A stretch of DNA of 10,447 nucleotides, taken from Caldifarciminota bacterium RBG_13_43_14 (GTDB lineage Bacteria > Hydrothermota > Tepidihabitantia > SM23-42). The position numbers and the translations under genes are program-made. The stretch covers positions 1 through 10,447 of the forward strand of contig MEUM01000027.1 in NCBI GenBank assembly GCA_001771735.1, read 5' to 3'. Positions 1-6,463 of this stretch are shown here, in pieces (position 1 is the stretch's first letter; every line of letters starts with the position of its first letter). The notes beneath the pieces are model-generated. The model made no database searches, had not been told where the DNA came from, and saw only the letters and a list, made by a program, of their open reading frames with translations.

Positions 1-112
1 TGAATGGGCTTTCCGCGATCATAATGGTCGTTCGGTCAGTCAGGGTACTTATTTTTACTCGGTTGAGTTGAATGATCAACGACTGACCGGAAAAATACTT
101 TTTATTCAATAA
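1..112 (+). CDS. C-terminal end of a secreted protein with a FlgD-Ig / T9SS-like sorting tail (partial)
   Basis: Open from the left edge in the frame beginning at base 2 and ending at TAA 110-112. The visible 36 residues include the motifs WAFRDHNGRSV, GTYFYSVEL and GKILFI, followed by Q and the stop. This fits the final beta-strands of the FlgD Ig-like fold that ends many secreted proteins of the FCB group and related candidate phyla (typical pattern W.GRD..G..V..G.YFY.L, then a K-[IM]-L-[FL] strand). In those groups such tails act as type IX secretion sorting signals or as wall- or surface-associated domains. The catalytic or binding part lies outside the window, so no function can be given. 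It converges on the DUF559 gene across a repeat-filled gap. Confidence 0.75.
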   Translation, partial: EWAFRDHNGRSVSQGTYFYSVELNDQRLTGKILFIQ

Positions 113-120
113 GGATTTAT

Positions 121-194
121 CTAATCCACCCTGACCCTCCTTTAGAAAAGGAGGGAACTAATCCACCCTGACCCTCCTTTAGAAAAGGAGGGAA
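121..194. repeat. Two tandem copies of a 37-bp palindromic repeat
   Basis: Units 121-157 and 158-194 are identical, head to tail, with no spacer. Each contains a perfect stem of CCCTCCTTT and AAAGGAGGG around the 3-base loop AGA (arms 135-143/147-155 and 172-180/184-192). A third copy, identical over 36 bases, lies at 585-620 in the same orientation, on the other side of the DUF559 gene. They sit in a convergent gap, so they could also act as bidirectional transcript-end hairpins, but no T-tract follows. Confidence 0.95.
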
Positions 195-202
195 CCACTC
201 AT

Positions 203-236
203 ATCCCCCTTTATTAAAGGGGGATAAAGGGGGATT
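203..236. repeat. Variant palindrome, poly-C/poly-G arms
   Basis: A perfect stem of ATCCCCCTTT and AAAGGGGGAT (203-212 and 216-225, loop ATT) is followed at once by a further AAAGGGGGATT (226-236), so the right arm is present twice. It differs in sequence from the 37-bp units beside it but has the same design: a pyrimidine arm, a 3-base loop and a purine arm. The second right arm overlaps the DUF559 stop codon (TAA on the minus strand, 235-237). Confidence 0.9.
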
Positions 237-582
237 ATAAATTATCATATATATATTTAAGAACAGCGCTCAGGTTCTTCAAAACATCATTATCGGAAAA
301 TCTTAGTACTTTTATGCCGATATTTTTTAGATATAAATCACGTTGCCTATCTTTTATTTTACCTTTATTGGTATAATGCTGCCCACCATCCAATTCAATG
401 ACAAGCCTTGCTTTTGGACAATAGAAATCAACAATGTAAGAACCAATAATCTTTTGTCGATAGAATTGAAATCTCTTTATTTGTTTTTGCCTAATATTAA
501 ACCATAAAACTCTTTCAGCATCAGTCATATTTTTACGGAGTGCACGTGCCAGTGGTTTTAATTTAAGATTATACAAAATCAT
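235..582 (-). CDS. DUF559 endonuclease-fold protein
   Basis: A complete 115-residue member of the DUF559 family, which is related to the very-short-patch-repair (Vsr) and PD-(D/E)XK nuclease fold. The N-terminus has the usual NLKLKPLARALRKNMTDAE pattern, then RQKIIGSYIVDFYCP with D52, then VIELDGGQHY with E63, D65, Q68 and H69, and the closing KVLRFSDNDVLKN strand. All expected acidic positions are present, so it is probably active. Biological targets of this family are not established. The ATG at 580-582 gives the family's normal length; the only ribosome-binding candidate, GGGTGG at 589-594 with a 6-base spacer, lies inside the flanking palindromic repeat. The gene stands alone between identical repeats, with ebfC upstream and a convergent neighbour downstream, which looks like a repeat-associated inserted unit. 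Confidence 0.9.
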   Translation of the reverse strand: MILYNLKLKPLARALRKNMTDAERVLWFNIRQKQIKRFQFYRQKIIGSYIVDFYCPKARLVIELDGGQHYTNKGKIKDRQRDLYLKNIGIKVLRFSDNDVLKNLSAVLKYIYDNL

Positions 583-584
583 TA

Positions 585-620
585 TAATCCACCCTGACCC
601 TCCTTTAGAAAAGGAGGGAA
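585..620. repeat. Third copy of the palindromic repeat, upstream of DUF559
   Basis: All 36 bases match 122-157. The stem is 598-606/610-618 with loop AGA. The copy ends two bases before the DUF559 start codon and so forms its entire 5' leader. Together with 121-194 it brackets the gene in direct orientation. Confidence 0.95.
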
Positions 621-626
621 TTACAT

Positions 627-652
627 TTCGCGCTACGCGATACGCGCCACGG
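627..652. repeat. Degenerate 7-bp-period array, core TACGCG
   Basis: Starting at 627, successive heptamers read TTCGCGC, TACGCGA and TACGCGC, then decay. The array lies directly after the ebfC stop codon. Bases 625-643 match 7910-7928, at the other end of the window, at 17 of 19 positions. Confidence 0.7.
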
Positions 653-654
653 TC

Positions 655-942
655 TTACACCGGTGGTATTGGTAAACCGGTAATTGATTTAAAGCTTTCC
701 TGCGTTTTCTCCAGAACCTTTTTGCGGGCATCGCTGAAAGCAGCAAGCACGAGATCCTCCAGCATAGTAACATCCTTATCTTCGAAGATCTCCGGTTCGA
801 TCTTTACGGAAATAACATTCTGCTCTCCGTCCATCTCCACCCTGACCATACCGCCGCCTGAACTTCCCTCGACCCTGATCTTGCGCAATTCCTCGAGCAG
901 CTTGGCTTGAAGCTGCTGTGCCTGCTGGAATAAATTTTTCAT
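655..942 (-). CDS. ebfC: YbaB/EbfC family nucleoid-associated protein
   Basis: A small DNA-binding protein of 95 residues, the normal family size. Known members form dimers shaped like tweezers and bind the nucleoid. Recognisable parts are the N-terminal helix (FQQAQQLQAKLLEELRKI), the Gly-rich turn (GSSGGGMVRVEMDG, about residues 26-39), the VISVKIEPE strand, and the helix from residue 60 (LEDLVLAAFSDARKKV), ending in the common TGLPIPP tail. The ATG at 940-942 overlaps the dnaX stop as ATGA, so translation is probably coupled. Its position behind dnaX is the widely conserved arrangement. recR, the usual third member, does not follow. Confidence 0.95.
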   Translation of the reverse strand: MKNLFQQAQQLQAKLLEELRKIRVEGSSGGGMVRVEMDGEQNVISVKIEPEIFEDKDVTMLEDLVLAAFSDARKKVLEKTQESFKSITGLPIPPV

Positions 943-2372
943 TTTATTTCCTCACCATCAAATAGACCTCTTAAGGTCTCGATAAAATTGCTACCTTCTT
1001 TCTCTTTGTCCTTTGCGATTACAAAATCAAGGTTAAAGCCCTCCGGCATCAATACTTGAACTTTTGCACTTAATTGAAGACGATTGTTTTCAAGCTGTCT
1101 CAATGCGTATTCGTTTTCAACCTGAAATGTGATCTTCGTGCCTTGTTCAATGATCTCAGCGCGATGTATGAGGCCGGCCAAACGAGGGCTATCCTCTTGC
1201 AATGCCACAAAAAGCTTGGACTTAAAATCGGCCGCCTCGTTAGTCCGGACCGAACGCTCGGTCCGGGGGCCGGGATTTTCATTGTTCTTTTTGCCACTTT
1301 TCAATGTCAGATGACTGAATAATAGTTCAACTGCGATCCGGGAATTAATGGAACGCCGCACTATTTCTTCAAATCCCAAACATCGCTCGATGATATTTAT
1401 GATCTCGGCATCGCTTAATGTTAGGGTTTTCAACTGAGCTAATTCATCATCATCTAAATCAAGATATTCCTCGCTAACCTTGGCTCTATGCAATAAAGCA
1501 GCCCGCATATAATTGGTAAATCCACGGTAGATTTCGATCGGATCGCCGCCATCTTCGATCGCCCGGTTCAGCATGGATATAACTGCCGCCAGATCACCGT
1601 TAATGATCTTTTTCAGCAGATCCAAATAGAAATCGGTTCCGAGAAACCCTACCAGTTCAAAAACATCCTTTTCTGTAATCTCCCCCTCCACAAAAGAGAC
1701 CAACTGCTCCATTATACTCTCACCGTCCCGAACACTTCCATCGGCCCGTACCGCGAGATAATGGATCGCGGTCTTGGAAATTTTGACACTTTCTTTCTTG
1801 GCAATTTCTTCTAAACGACTCGCGATCTCCTTTACGGTCAATCTTTTGAAAGTAAAACGCTGACAACGAGAAAGGATAGTTGCCGGTACTTTCATCACAT
1901 TGGTAGTAGCGAAGATAAAAACAACATTACTCGGAGGTTCTTCCAGGGTCTTCAACAGAGCGTTAAATGCTTCATTGGTAAGCATATGTACTTCATCGAT
2001 TATGTAGATTTTTTTTCGACCATGCAAAGGCGTATATTTCACCGATTCCCGGAGATTTCGAATTTCTTCAATACCGCGATTCGATGCGCCGTCGATCTCG
2101 ATCACATCAATATAACGGCTCATCGTGATCTCTTTGCAGGACTGACATTCCTGACAAGGATACACGGTCGGCCCCTGTACACAGTTCAGGCTTTTGGCAA
2201 ATATTCGGGCAGTACTGGTTTTACCAACACCTCTCGGTCCCGAGAAAAGAAAAGCATGTCCCACGCGACCACTGTTGATCGCGCCTTTTAAGGAAATAAC
2301 AATATGATTCTGGCCGGTCAATTCATCAAAGTTTTGCGGCCGGTATTTTAGGGATAAAACACGATGTGCCAA
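939..2372 (-). CDS. dnaX: DNA polymerase III subunit gamma/tau (clamp loader ATPase)
   Basis: The 477-residue clamp-loader ATPase subunit that places the beta sliding clamp on primed DNA. AAA+ motifs are all present: Walker A GPRGVGKTS (45-53), the four-cysteine zinc module (C64, C73, C76, C79), Walker B IIDEVH (124-129), sensor 1 ATTN (155-158) and the SRC arginine finger (168-170). The N-terminus, HRVLSLKYRPQNFDELTGQ, is classical. The start is TTG at 2370-2372, preceded by GAGG four bases upstream; no better in-frame start exists. The clamp-loader core ends near residue 355, followed by a polar linker and a short C-terminal region, so this is a compact tau. The linker holds an A-rich stretch and a strong hairpin that may allow a shorter gamma-type product. 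It lies downstream of SRP RNA and overlaps ebfC. Confidence 0.97.
   Translation of the reverse strand: MAHRVLSLKYRPQNFDELTGQNHIVISLKGAINSGRVGHAFLFSGPRGVGKTSTARIFAKSLNCVQGPTVYPCQECQSCKEITMSRYIDVIEIDGASNRGIEEIRNLRESVKYTPLHGRKKIYIIDEVHMLTNEAFNALLKTLEEPPSNVVFIFATTNVMKVPATILSRCQRFTFKRLTVKEIASRLEEIAKKESVKISKTAIHYLAVRADGSVRDGESIMEQLVSFVEGEITEKDVFELVGFLGTDFYLDLLKKIINGDLAAVISMLNRAIEDGGDPIEIYRGFTNYMRAALLHRAKVSEEYLDLDDDELAQLKTLTLSDAEIINIIERCLGFEEIVRRSINSRIAVELLFSHLTLKSGKKNNENPGPRTERSVRTNEAADFKSKLFVALQEDSPRLAGLIHRAEIIEQGTKITFQVENEYALRQLENNRLQLSAKVQVLMPEGFNLDFVIAKDKEKEGSNFIETLRGLFDGEEIK
1245..1292 (-). promoter_or_regulatory. Possible -1 frameshift signal in dnaX (A-rich slip site plus hairpin)
   Basis: In the sense direction codons 361-362 are AAA AAG (1292-1287). 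Twenty bases further on is a perfect 9-bp GC-rich stem, CCGGACCGA with TCGGTCCGG around a 4-base loop (1245-1266). A -1 slip on AAA AAG would add E and Q and then stop at TGA (1281-1279), giving a product of about 364 residues that keeps the whole ATPase core. E. coli makes gamma in this way, ending in KKE. Against it: five A residues rather than six, and a spacer much longer than the usual 5-9 bases. Confidence 0.35.
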
Positions 2373-2408
2373 TAGACCTCACTTCGTTCAGTAATAATAA
2401 ATCATCAC

Positions 2409-2414
2409 ATTATA
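2409..2414 (-). promoter_or_regulatory. Candidate -10 box upstream of dnaX
   Basis: A perfect TATAAT on the minus strand, preceded by seven A residues, 37 bases before the dnaX start. The expected -35 position holds ACATAC, a poor match, so this would need an activator or be a weak promoter. dnaX may simply be read through from the SRP RNA. The rest of the gap 2373-2504 shows nothing I can name. Confidence 0.3.
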
Positions 2415-2504
2415 TTTTTTTGCATTGATGAGTATGTACCGGAAACCCTAATCCAATGACCATACTAGCTTCCATACCCTTAAACGTTTAACCATTCTGT
2501 ATTA

Positions 2505-2793
2505 CCGGTCGTGCAGCTTCCTTCGTCAACACCATCAGGAACAGCAAAGCGAAGAGCTCGGATCAGGCACTCTTATGACCAGCCCATCACTACTTACCGC
2601 TGCTTCTTTCCAGACCTGACGGGGTTTGTAGTCGGAACCTTCACAAGACCCGACCTTCATCACCCTTCATTCAAAGCTGTTGCCCCTGAAAGCCTTGACT
2701 CAAATAAAGCGTTCGACCCCGCCTAAGCGGTTTTCGGGTCATCCCAGAAATAGGAATGAAAGGCACCGCTAGCTCCCCATCTAGCACGACCGG
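2505..2793 (-). ncRNA. ffs: Large bacterial SRP RNA (with Alu domain)
   Basis: The RNA of the signal recognition particle, which binds Ffh and targets nascent membrane and secreted proteins to FtsY. The S-domain signature GTCAGGTCTGGAAAGAAGC lies at 2602-2620 (minus strand), with the GGAA tetraloop and the asymmetric-loop AGCAG. The 5' end carries the Alu-type sequence GTGCTAGATGGGGAG, then TAGCGGTGCC, closely similar to the B. subtilis scRNA. The ends pair perfectly: CCGGTCGTGC (2793-2784) with GCACGACCGG (2514-2505). These set the approximate limits, about 289 bases; the mature ends may differ by a few bases. Location directly before dnaX matches B. subtilis. The 5' end falls one base after the stop codon of the preceding gene, so it is either processed from a longer transcript or driven by a promoter inside that gene. 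No T-tract terminator follows. Confidence 0.93.
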
Positions 2794-2794
2794 A

Positions 2795-3790
2795 TCATCT
2801 TACAAAATCTGTTTTTTCGAAAAGAAATTCACTGGGCTTTATACCGCAGGTGCCAATGCCTCTTCGAACCATTTCGGTCTGAAACGCTTCGACTGATCTA
2901 AGATTGACTTCAGCAAGCCTTTGGTATTCAGGAACCCTGATCGTTAAGCTGAGTAAATCGTCATTGGGCCAGGCGTTCTTTTTAATCGCCATCCTTTTTA
3001 CTATCTCAGGATTGCGGTTGATATAACCAAGAGTTGCGTCGATCGCATTCCGCAAACGGATCGCGGCGATCCGGGATTCCTTTTTAACGTAATTCTTGCG
3101 CATTACAATTGCATAATAGGGAAGGGTAGAAGAAACATAGGCGGCCACTATCCCCTCAAAAAGAACCTGATTATTCAGATAAAGCATATAGCCGCGATAC
3201 GGATCCACCACAAAAAGCGCATCCACTTTATTTTCTTCAAATGCCGTTGCCAGCTCTTCAGGACGAAGAATTACAGTCGCGATCTTAATGATTTTGTCTT
3301 CCGCGAGCTTTGGCAGGATCAAACTAATCAGGTATTCATCCGGCGCCAGATAACCCAGTCTTTTTCCCTTCAAATCTTTCAAACCGCGGATCTTTGATTC
3401 TGGGGGAATAATAATGGCGTCCAGACTGCGACTGGATTTGAACTCCAGGGACGCACAGGCCTTAACAGTATCACCGTTTATCCCGGGCGACATCAGAAGT
3501 GAATACCATGGGACGGCGACAATATCATACCGTCCTTCCTTCAACCCCTGCAAAGGATCACCGCTGGTTTCAATAAATTCAGGATTGATCTTTTCAATAA
3601 CAAAGTATTGGTGCGATGTATCCATTTCAGCAACGTAAAACGGCATCGAGGCGAATGAACGATCGACTCCAATACGCACCTTTACCGGCAACGACTCTTT
3701 GTATTGAGGATATCCAACGACAAAGAGCAAAGCGATTATACCAAAAAATATGAATACATTCAGCAATCGCTCGGTTACCTTAATATTCAT
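2795..3790 (-). CDS. Membrane-anchored periplasmic substrate-binding-like protein (NMT1/SsuA/NrtA type)
   Basis: About 331 residues with a type II periplasmic-binding fold. Counted from the upstream ATG, a hydrophobic segment spans residues 11-28 with no cysteine or clear cleavage site, which suggests an uncleaved anchor. Then come VKVRIGVDRSFASMPFYVA (first strand and ligand loop), the hinge-side IRGLKDLKGKRLGYLA (135-150) and DALFVVDPY (191-199), as in NMT1/THI5, SsuA and NrtA relatives. No ABC permease or ATPase gene is nearby, so the ligand is unknown. Two ATG codons adjoin (3791-3793 and 3788-3790); AAGGAG lies five bases before the second, so I use that one. The upstream gene stops at TGA 3790-3792, forming TGATG, which fits reinitiation. 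Likely works with the TPR lipoprotein before it. Confidence 0.75.
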   Translation of the reverse strand: MNIKVTERLLNVFIFFGIIALLFVVGYPQYKESLPVKVRIGVDRSFASMPFYVAEMDTSHQYFVIEKINPEFIETSGDPLQGLKEGRYDIVAVPWYSLLMSPGINGDTVKACASLEFKSSRSLDAIIIPPESKIRGLKDLKGKRLGYLAPDEYLISLILPKLAEDKIIKIATVILRPEELATAFEENKVDALFVVDPYRGYMLYLNNQVLFEGIVAAYVSSTLPYYAIVMRKNYVKKESRIAAIRLRNAIDATLGYINRNPEIVKRMAIKKNAWPNDDLLSLTIRVPEYQRLAEVNLRSVEAFQTEMVRRGIGTCGIKPSEFLFEKTDFVR

Positions 3791-5007
3791 CATTTCTCCT
3801 TTTGAAGCTGCTCTGCTTTAATCAAATACTCATAAGCTTTTTTGTTATTTCCAATCTCACGATAACAATAAGCAAGATTGGTCAAGGCCTCTATGTTCTT
3901 TGGATCCCTGGTTAATATTTCGCCTTCATATATATTGATCGCTTTTTGATACTCTTTTAATTGAGTATAACATACTGCCAGGTAGAACCAGGAATACAGA
4001 TCGTCTTTATTGAGCTTGGTGATACGATCAAAATAACTGATCGCCTCCTGATACTTACTGCCCTTTATCTTCAACTCGCCGGTAAAGAATAGAGCATCAA
4101 GATCTTTTGGTACGTACTCGATTGATTTTAATAGATTCTTAAGCGCCATACTGTCATTCTTTAGATAATAATATGACATACCGAGATAATAATGGGTACG
4201 GGAAATTCCATTAGTAACAATCATCAGCTTTTCAATGTTTCGTTTCTGGGCACTTGGCTGATCATAACCAAGCTTGACCTTTATAAGTTCAGCAAGCATT
4301 GTATCTTTCTTCGCATTATACAGATCAGCGATCTGATAAAGCAGTGACATATCAATATCGGGCAAGTTTTGAAACACTGTTTTTGCCGTCTTTTTCCATT
4401 TTACATCAAAATATTTAATCGATTCCGTAAATTTTACAACCGAACTGTCATATTGTTTTTTATCAAAAGCAATGATACCGACCAGGAAATATGCCTCCGG
4501 ATTTTCGGGATCGATTTTGAGCACTTTGGTGAAGGCCTGGTTAGCCCTATCCGGATCTTTCATTTCCGTATAAATCTGGCCTTCAATCAAAAATACTTCA
4601 TAATCGTCCGGGTTTATGGTTTTAGCATAATCAAGATATTTCAAAGCATCGGCGGATTTTTGCTTACTATGCATTAATCTGGCTATGTTCAAGAATGCCT
4701 GTCCATAGCTCGATCGGTTATCCTTTTCCTTTACTAATATCCAATCAAAAGTTGCGATTGAATCGGTTTTAACCGCCGTCTGAAAAGATTTAAACGCAGA
4801 ATCCATTTGCCCGGTTGCCACCTCTACCTTAAATAGCAGGCAATAATATTCAAAATCCGTGGGGGTCTCTTTAATGCCTAACAGTATCTGCTGCTTGGCA
4901 TTTTCCCATTCCATCCTTGATATATATATCCTGGCTGCATTCTTATACACTGGTGGACAGCCTATAAAAAAGATGATCAATCCCAACAAAAAAGCCAGCT
5001 TTTTCAT
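3790..5007 (-). CDS. TPR-repeat lipoprotein
   Basis: A 405-residue protein that begins with a lipoprotein signal, MKKLAFLLGLIIFFIGC, with lipidated Cys at 17, followed by about eight tetratricopeptide repeats to the C-terminus. Clear repeat cores are SADALKYLDYAKTINPDDYE, ANQAFTKVLKIDPENPEAY, SMALKNLLKSIEYVPKD, YQEAISYFDRITKLNKDD and YQKAINIYEGEILTRDPKN. Such proteins are protein-interaction scaffolds, here probably anchored on the periplasmic side of a membrane. A longer reading from 5061 is possible, but the ATG at 5005-5007 has a near-perfect AAGGAGG seven bases upstream and starts the signal peptide exactly. It overlaps the next gene by one base (TGATG). The partner protein or process is unknown. 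Confidence 0.85.
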   Translation of the reverse strand: MKKLAFLLGLIIFFIGCPPVYKNAARIYISRMEWENAKQQILLGIKETPTDFEYYCLLFKVEVATGQMDSAFKSFQTAVKTDSIATFDWILVKEKDNRSSYGQAFLNIARLMHSKQKSADALKYLDYAKTINPDDYEVFLIEGQIYTEMKDPDRANQAFTKVLKIDPENPEAYFLVGIIAFDKKQYDSSVVKFTESIKYFDVKWKKTAKTVFQNLPDIDMSLLYQIADLYNAKKDTMLAELIKVKLGYDQPSAQKRNIEKLMIVTNGISRTHYYLGMSYYYLKNDSMALKNLLKSIEYVPKDLDALFFTGELKIKGSKYQEAISYFDRITKLNKDDLYSWFYLAVCYTQLKEYQKAINIYEGEILTRDPKNIEALTNLAYCYREIGNNKKAYEYLIKAEQLQKEK

Positions 5008-5026
5008 TATTCCTCCTTCAACTATA

Positions 5027-5054
5027 ATTTTATTTAATAATAAATGAAAGTCAA
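5027..5054 (-). promoter_or_regulatory. Candidate promoter of the TPR lipoprotein gene
   Basis: Minus strand: TTGACT (5049-5054), a 16-base spacer, and TAAAAT (5027-5032), each five of six to the sigma-70 consensus. Transcription would start near 5020, giving a leader of only about 13 bases that still holds the AAGGAGG. It faces away from the plus-strand operon. Confidence 0.45.
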
Positions 5055-5062
5055 TAATCAAG

Positions 5063-5097
5063 AAAACGCTTGACGCTGAACGTTAGACGCAAAACGC
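5063..5097. repeat. Degenerate 7-bp-period array, core ACGC
   Basis: Five heptamers in exact register, consensus NNRACGY (first AAAACGC, second TTGACGC, last AAAACGC). Only the last four bases are well kept. It lies between the divergent promoter region and the cruciform half-element at 5108. Confidence 0.7.
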
Positions 5098-5107
5098 CGA
5101 AAAGAAT

Positions 5108-5140
5108 GTAGGGCAAGGCTTTAGCCTTGCGTATATTAAA
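5108..5140. repeat. Left half of a cruciform intergenic element
   Basis: GTAGGGCAAGGCTT followed by a near-perfect hairpin, GCAAGGCT and AGCCTTGC with a 2-base loop (5113-5130). It aligns with 7784-7816 at 28 of 33 positions. The right half found there is missing here; the sequence instead runs into the SPOR-protein start codon seven bases later. Confidence 0.8.
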
Positions 5141-5146
5141 ACAAGC

Positions 5147-6463
5147 TTGATTTTTGGAATAAAACCTTTATATTTAGCCGTGCTCAGCACTCTCATCTAC
5201 AGCTTAATTATATCATGCAATTCCAGCATTTTTATTGGTGATTCAACGATTTATCAGCTTGACCGTCTCAAAACCGCATTGTATTCCAGACCGATAAACA
5301 CTCCGATCGACTATGTCGTCGATGATTATCTATATGTGTTAACCCGGCGCCAGTTAATCAAGATCAATGCCAATACCTTGAAATTCGCAGATCATCTACC
5401 CCTGCCTTATCAGTTCAGTTATTTATTGATCACCCCGTTATACCTTGGTCTTGTTACCAGTAATGAAATAGTTCTGGTCGAACGCAAAAACCTGAGTTAT
5501 ACGGCCAGTGTAGGAATGGAAGCTGGAGATTATAAACCTTTGATTAAAGATTATGTGAGCCTTAACCTGCCCGGAAACAGAATAATTATTTGTCGTGACC
5601 GCGGAAATAAATCCATACTTCTGTCGATCGATGCTCAAACCGGTGAAATAAAACGTAAAACTACTGTTAACCGGATAACGGCAAGCTATTATTCAAAGAC
5701 TGAAAAGAATTTCTATTTCTTTGATATAAGTAAACACTTGCAAATTTATGACCAGGATCTTCGAAAAAAAACCTCTAAGAACACGGGAATTGTTGTCAGT
5801 AAAACAAGTCCGGATCCCAGCGGACTTATCATTGAAGGCAATGAATACCTTTCGCTTATGAATTATGATGGAAAAATATTCGATTATCAACCAGTGCCTT
5901 CAAGTTCAAAAACGAATATCAATATTATGGCATTGATACATGATAAACGTATCATTCTTATTGACGCCTTAACGATCAGGCCAATGAATATCAGTTTTAA
6001 TGCATGCTGGCGTGATATTATCTATATCAATGATCCTGATTTCTTCATTGCGATCGACACCCTTCAAATGTTCTATCTCATCAGCATACCAACACTTGAA
6101 ACCCGTCCGCTACCGCTCAAAAAACCGGTGCCTTATATCTCTGAACCGCCGGTCGCGGTCGAACCAGCGGTCCTATGGTATATTCAAGTTGGTGCCTTTG
6201 CCTCCCGGGATAATGCTGAAAGATTACAACAATCACTTCAGCAAAGAGATTTGCCGGCAATGGTCGAAGAAAACGATATGTTCCGCGTCAAGATCGGTGG
6301 TTTCACCGATAAAGAAACAGCTCGTTATTTCATTGAAGCCGCCAATACAACCGGCTGGCTTGTTCTTCAACCCAAAATAAAAAGTACTGAAAATATCGGT
6401 TTTTCTTTGAATTCGGAAAATTACAGATTCAATGATGGTATTATAACAAAGGAGCAACCTTGA
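5147..6463 (+). CDS. Lipoprotein with C-terminal SPOR domain
   Basis: 438 residues. A hydrophobic N-terminus leads to the lipobox IISC with Cys 24. The central part (about 35-325) is made of short beta-rich stretches with Asp/Gly turns, such as LLSIDAQTGEIKRKT, resembling a beta-propeller of PQQ or quinoprotein type; I cannot count blades with confidence. After a Pro-rich linker (about 321-340) comes a SPOR domain (343-410: WYIQVGAFASRDNAERL, then FRVKIGGFTDKETARYF). SPOR domains bind denuded septal peptidoglycan, so a cell-wall or division-site role is likely. The start is uncertain: TTG at 5147 gives a sensible signal peptide but has no Shine-Dalgarno, and a repeat lies just upstream. GTG at 5180 is the alternative. 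First gene of an overlapping trio with ridA and rnc. Confidence 0.8.
   Translation: MIFGIKPLYLAVLSTLIYSLIISCNSSIFIGDSTIYQLDRLKTALYSRPINTPIDYVVDDYLYVLTRRQLIKINANTLKFADHLPLPYQFSYLLITPLYLGLVTSNEIVLVERKNLSYTASVGMEAGDYKPLIKDYVSLNLPGNRIIICRDRGNKSILLSIDAQTGEIKRKTTVNRITASYYSKTEKNFYFFDISKHLQIYDQDLRKKTSKNTGIVVSKTSPDPSGLIIEGNEYLSLMNYDGKIFDYQPVPSSSKTNINIMALIHDKRIILIDALTIRPMNISFNACWRDIIYINDPDFFIAIDTLQMFYLISIPTLETRPLPLKKPVPYISEPPVAVEPAVLWYIQVGAFASRDNAERLQQSLQQRDLPAMVEENDMFRVKIGGFTDKETARYFIEAANTTGWLVLQPKIKSTENIGFSLNSENYRFNDGIITKEQP

Noticed and set aside
121..236. Tandem identical repeats as a CRISPR array
   Set aside because: The two 37-bp copies abut with no spacer, the third copy lies beyond a gene, and no cas gene is present.
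203..236. Intrinsic terminator for the convergent genes
   Set aside because: The stem is strong but no T-tract follows on either strand, so only a weak or Rho-assisted role could be argued.
1100..1297. A second minus-strand frame inside dnaX as a separate small protein
   Set aside because: It overlaps the conserved dnaX frame, starts with GTG without a ribosome-binding site, and its composition is that of a frame shadow.
2511..2726. A plus-strand open frame of 71 codons as a gene
   Set aside because: It lies wholly inside the SRP RNA, antisense to it, and has no protein-like features.
5008..5061. An 18-residue N-terminal extension of the TPR lipoprotein
   Set aside because: The strong AAGGAGG and a signal peptide starting exactly at the ATG 5005-5007 favour the shorter form; the extension would also cover the candidate promoter.
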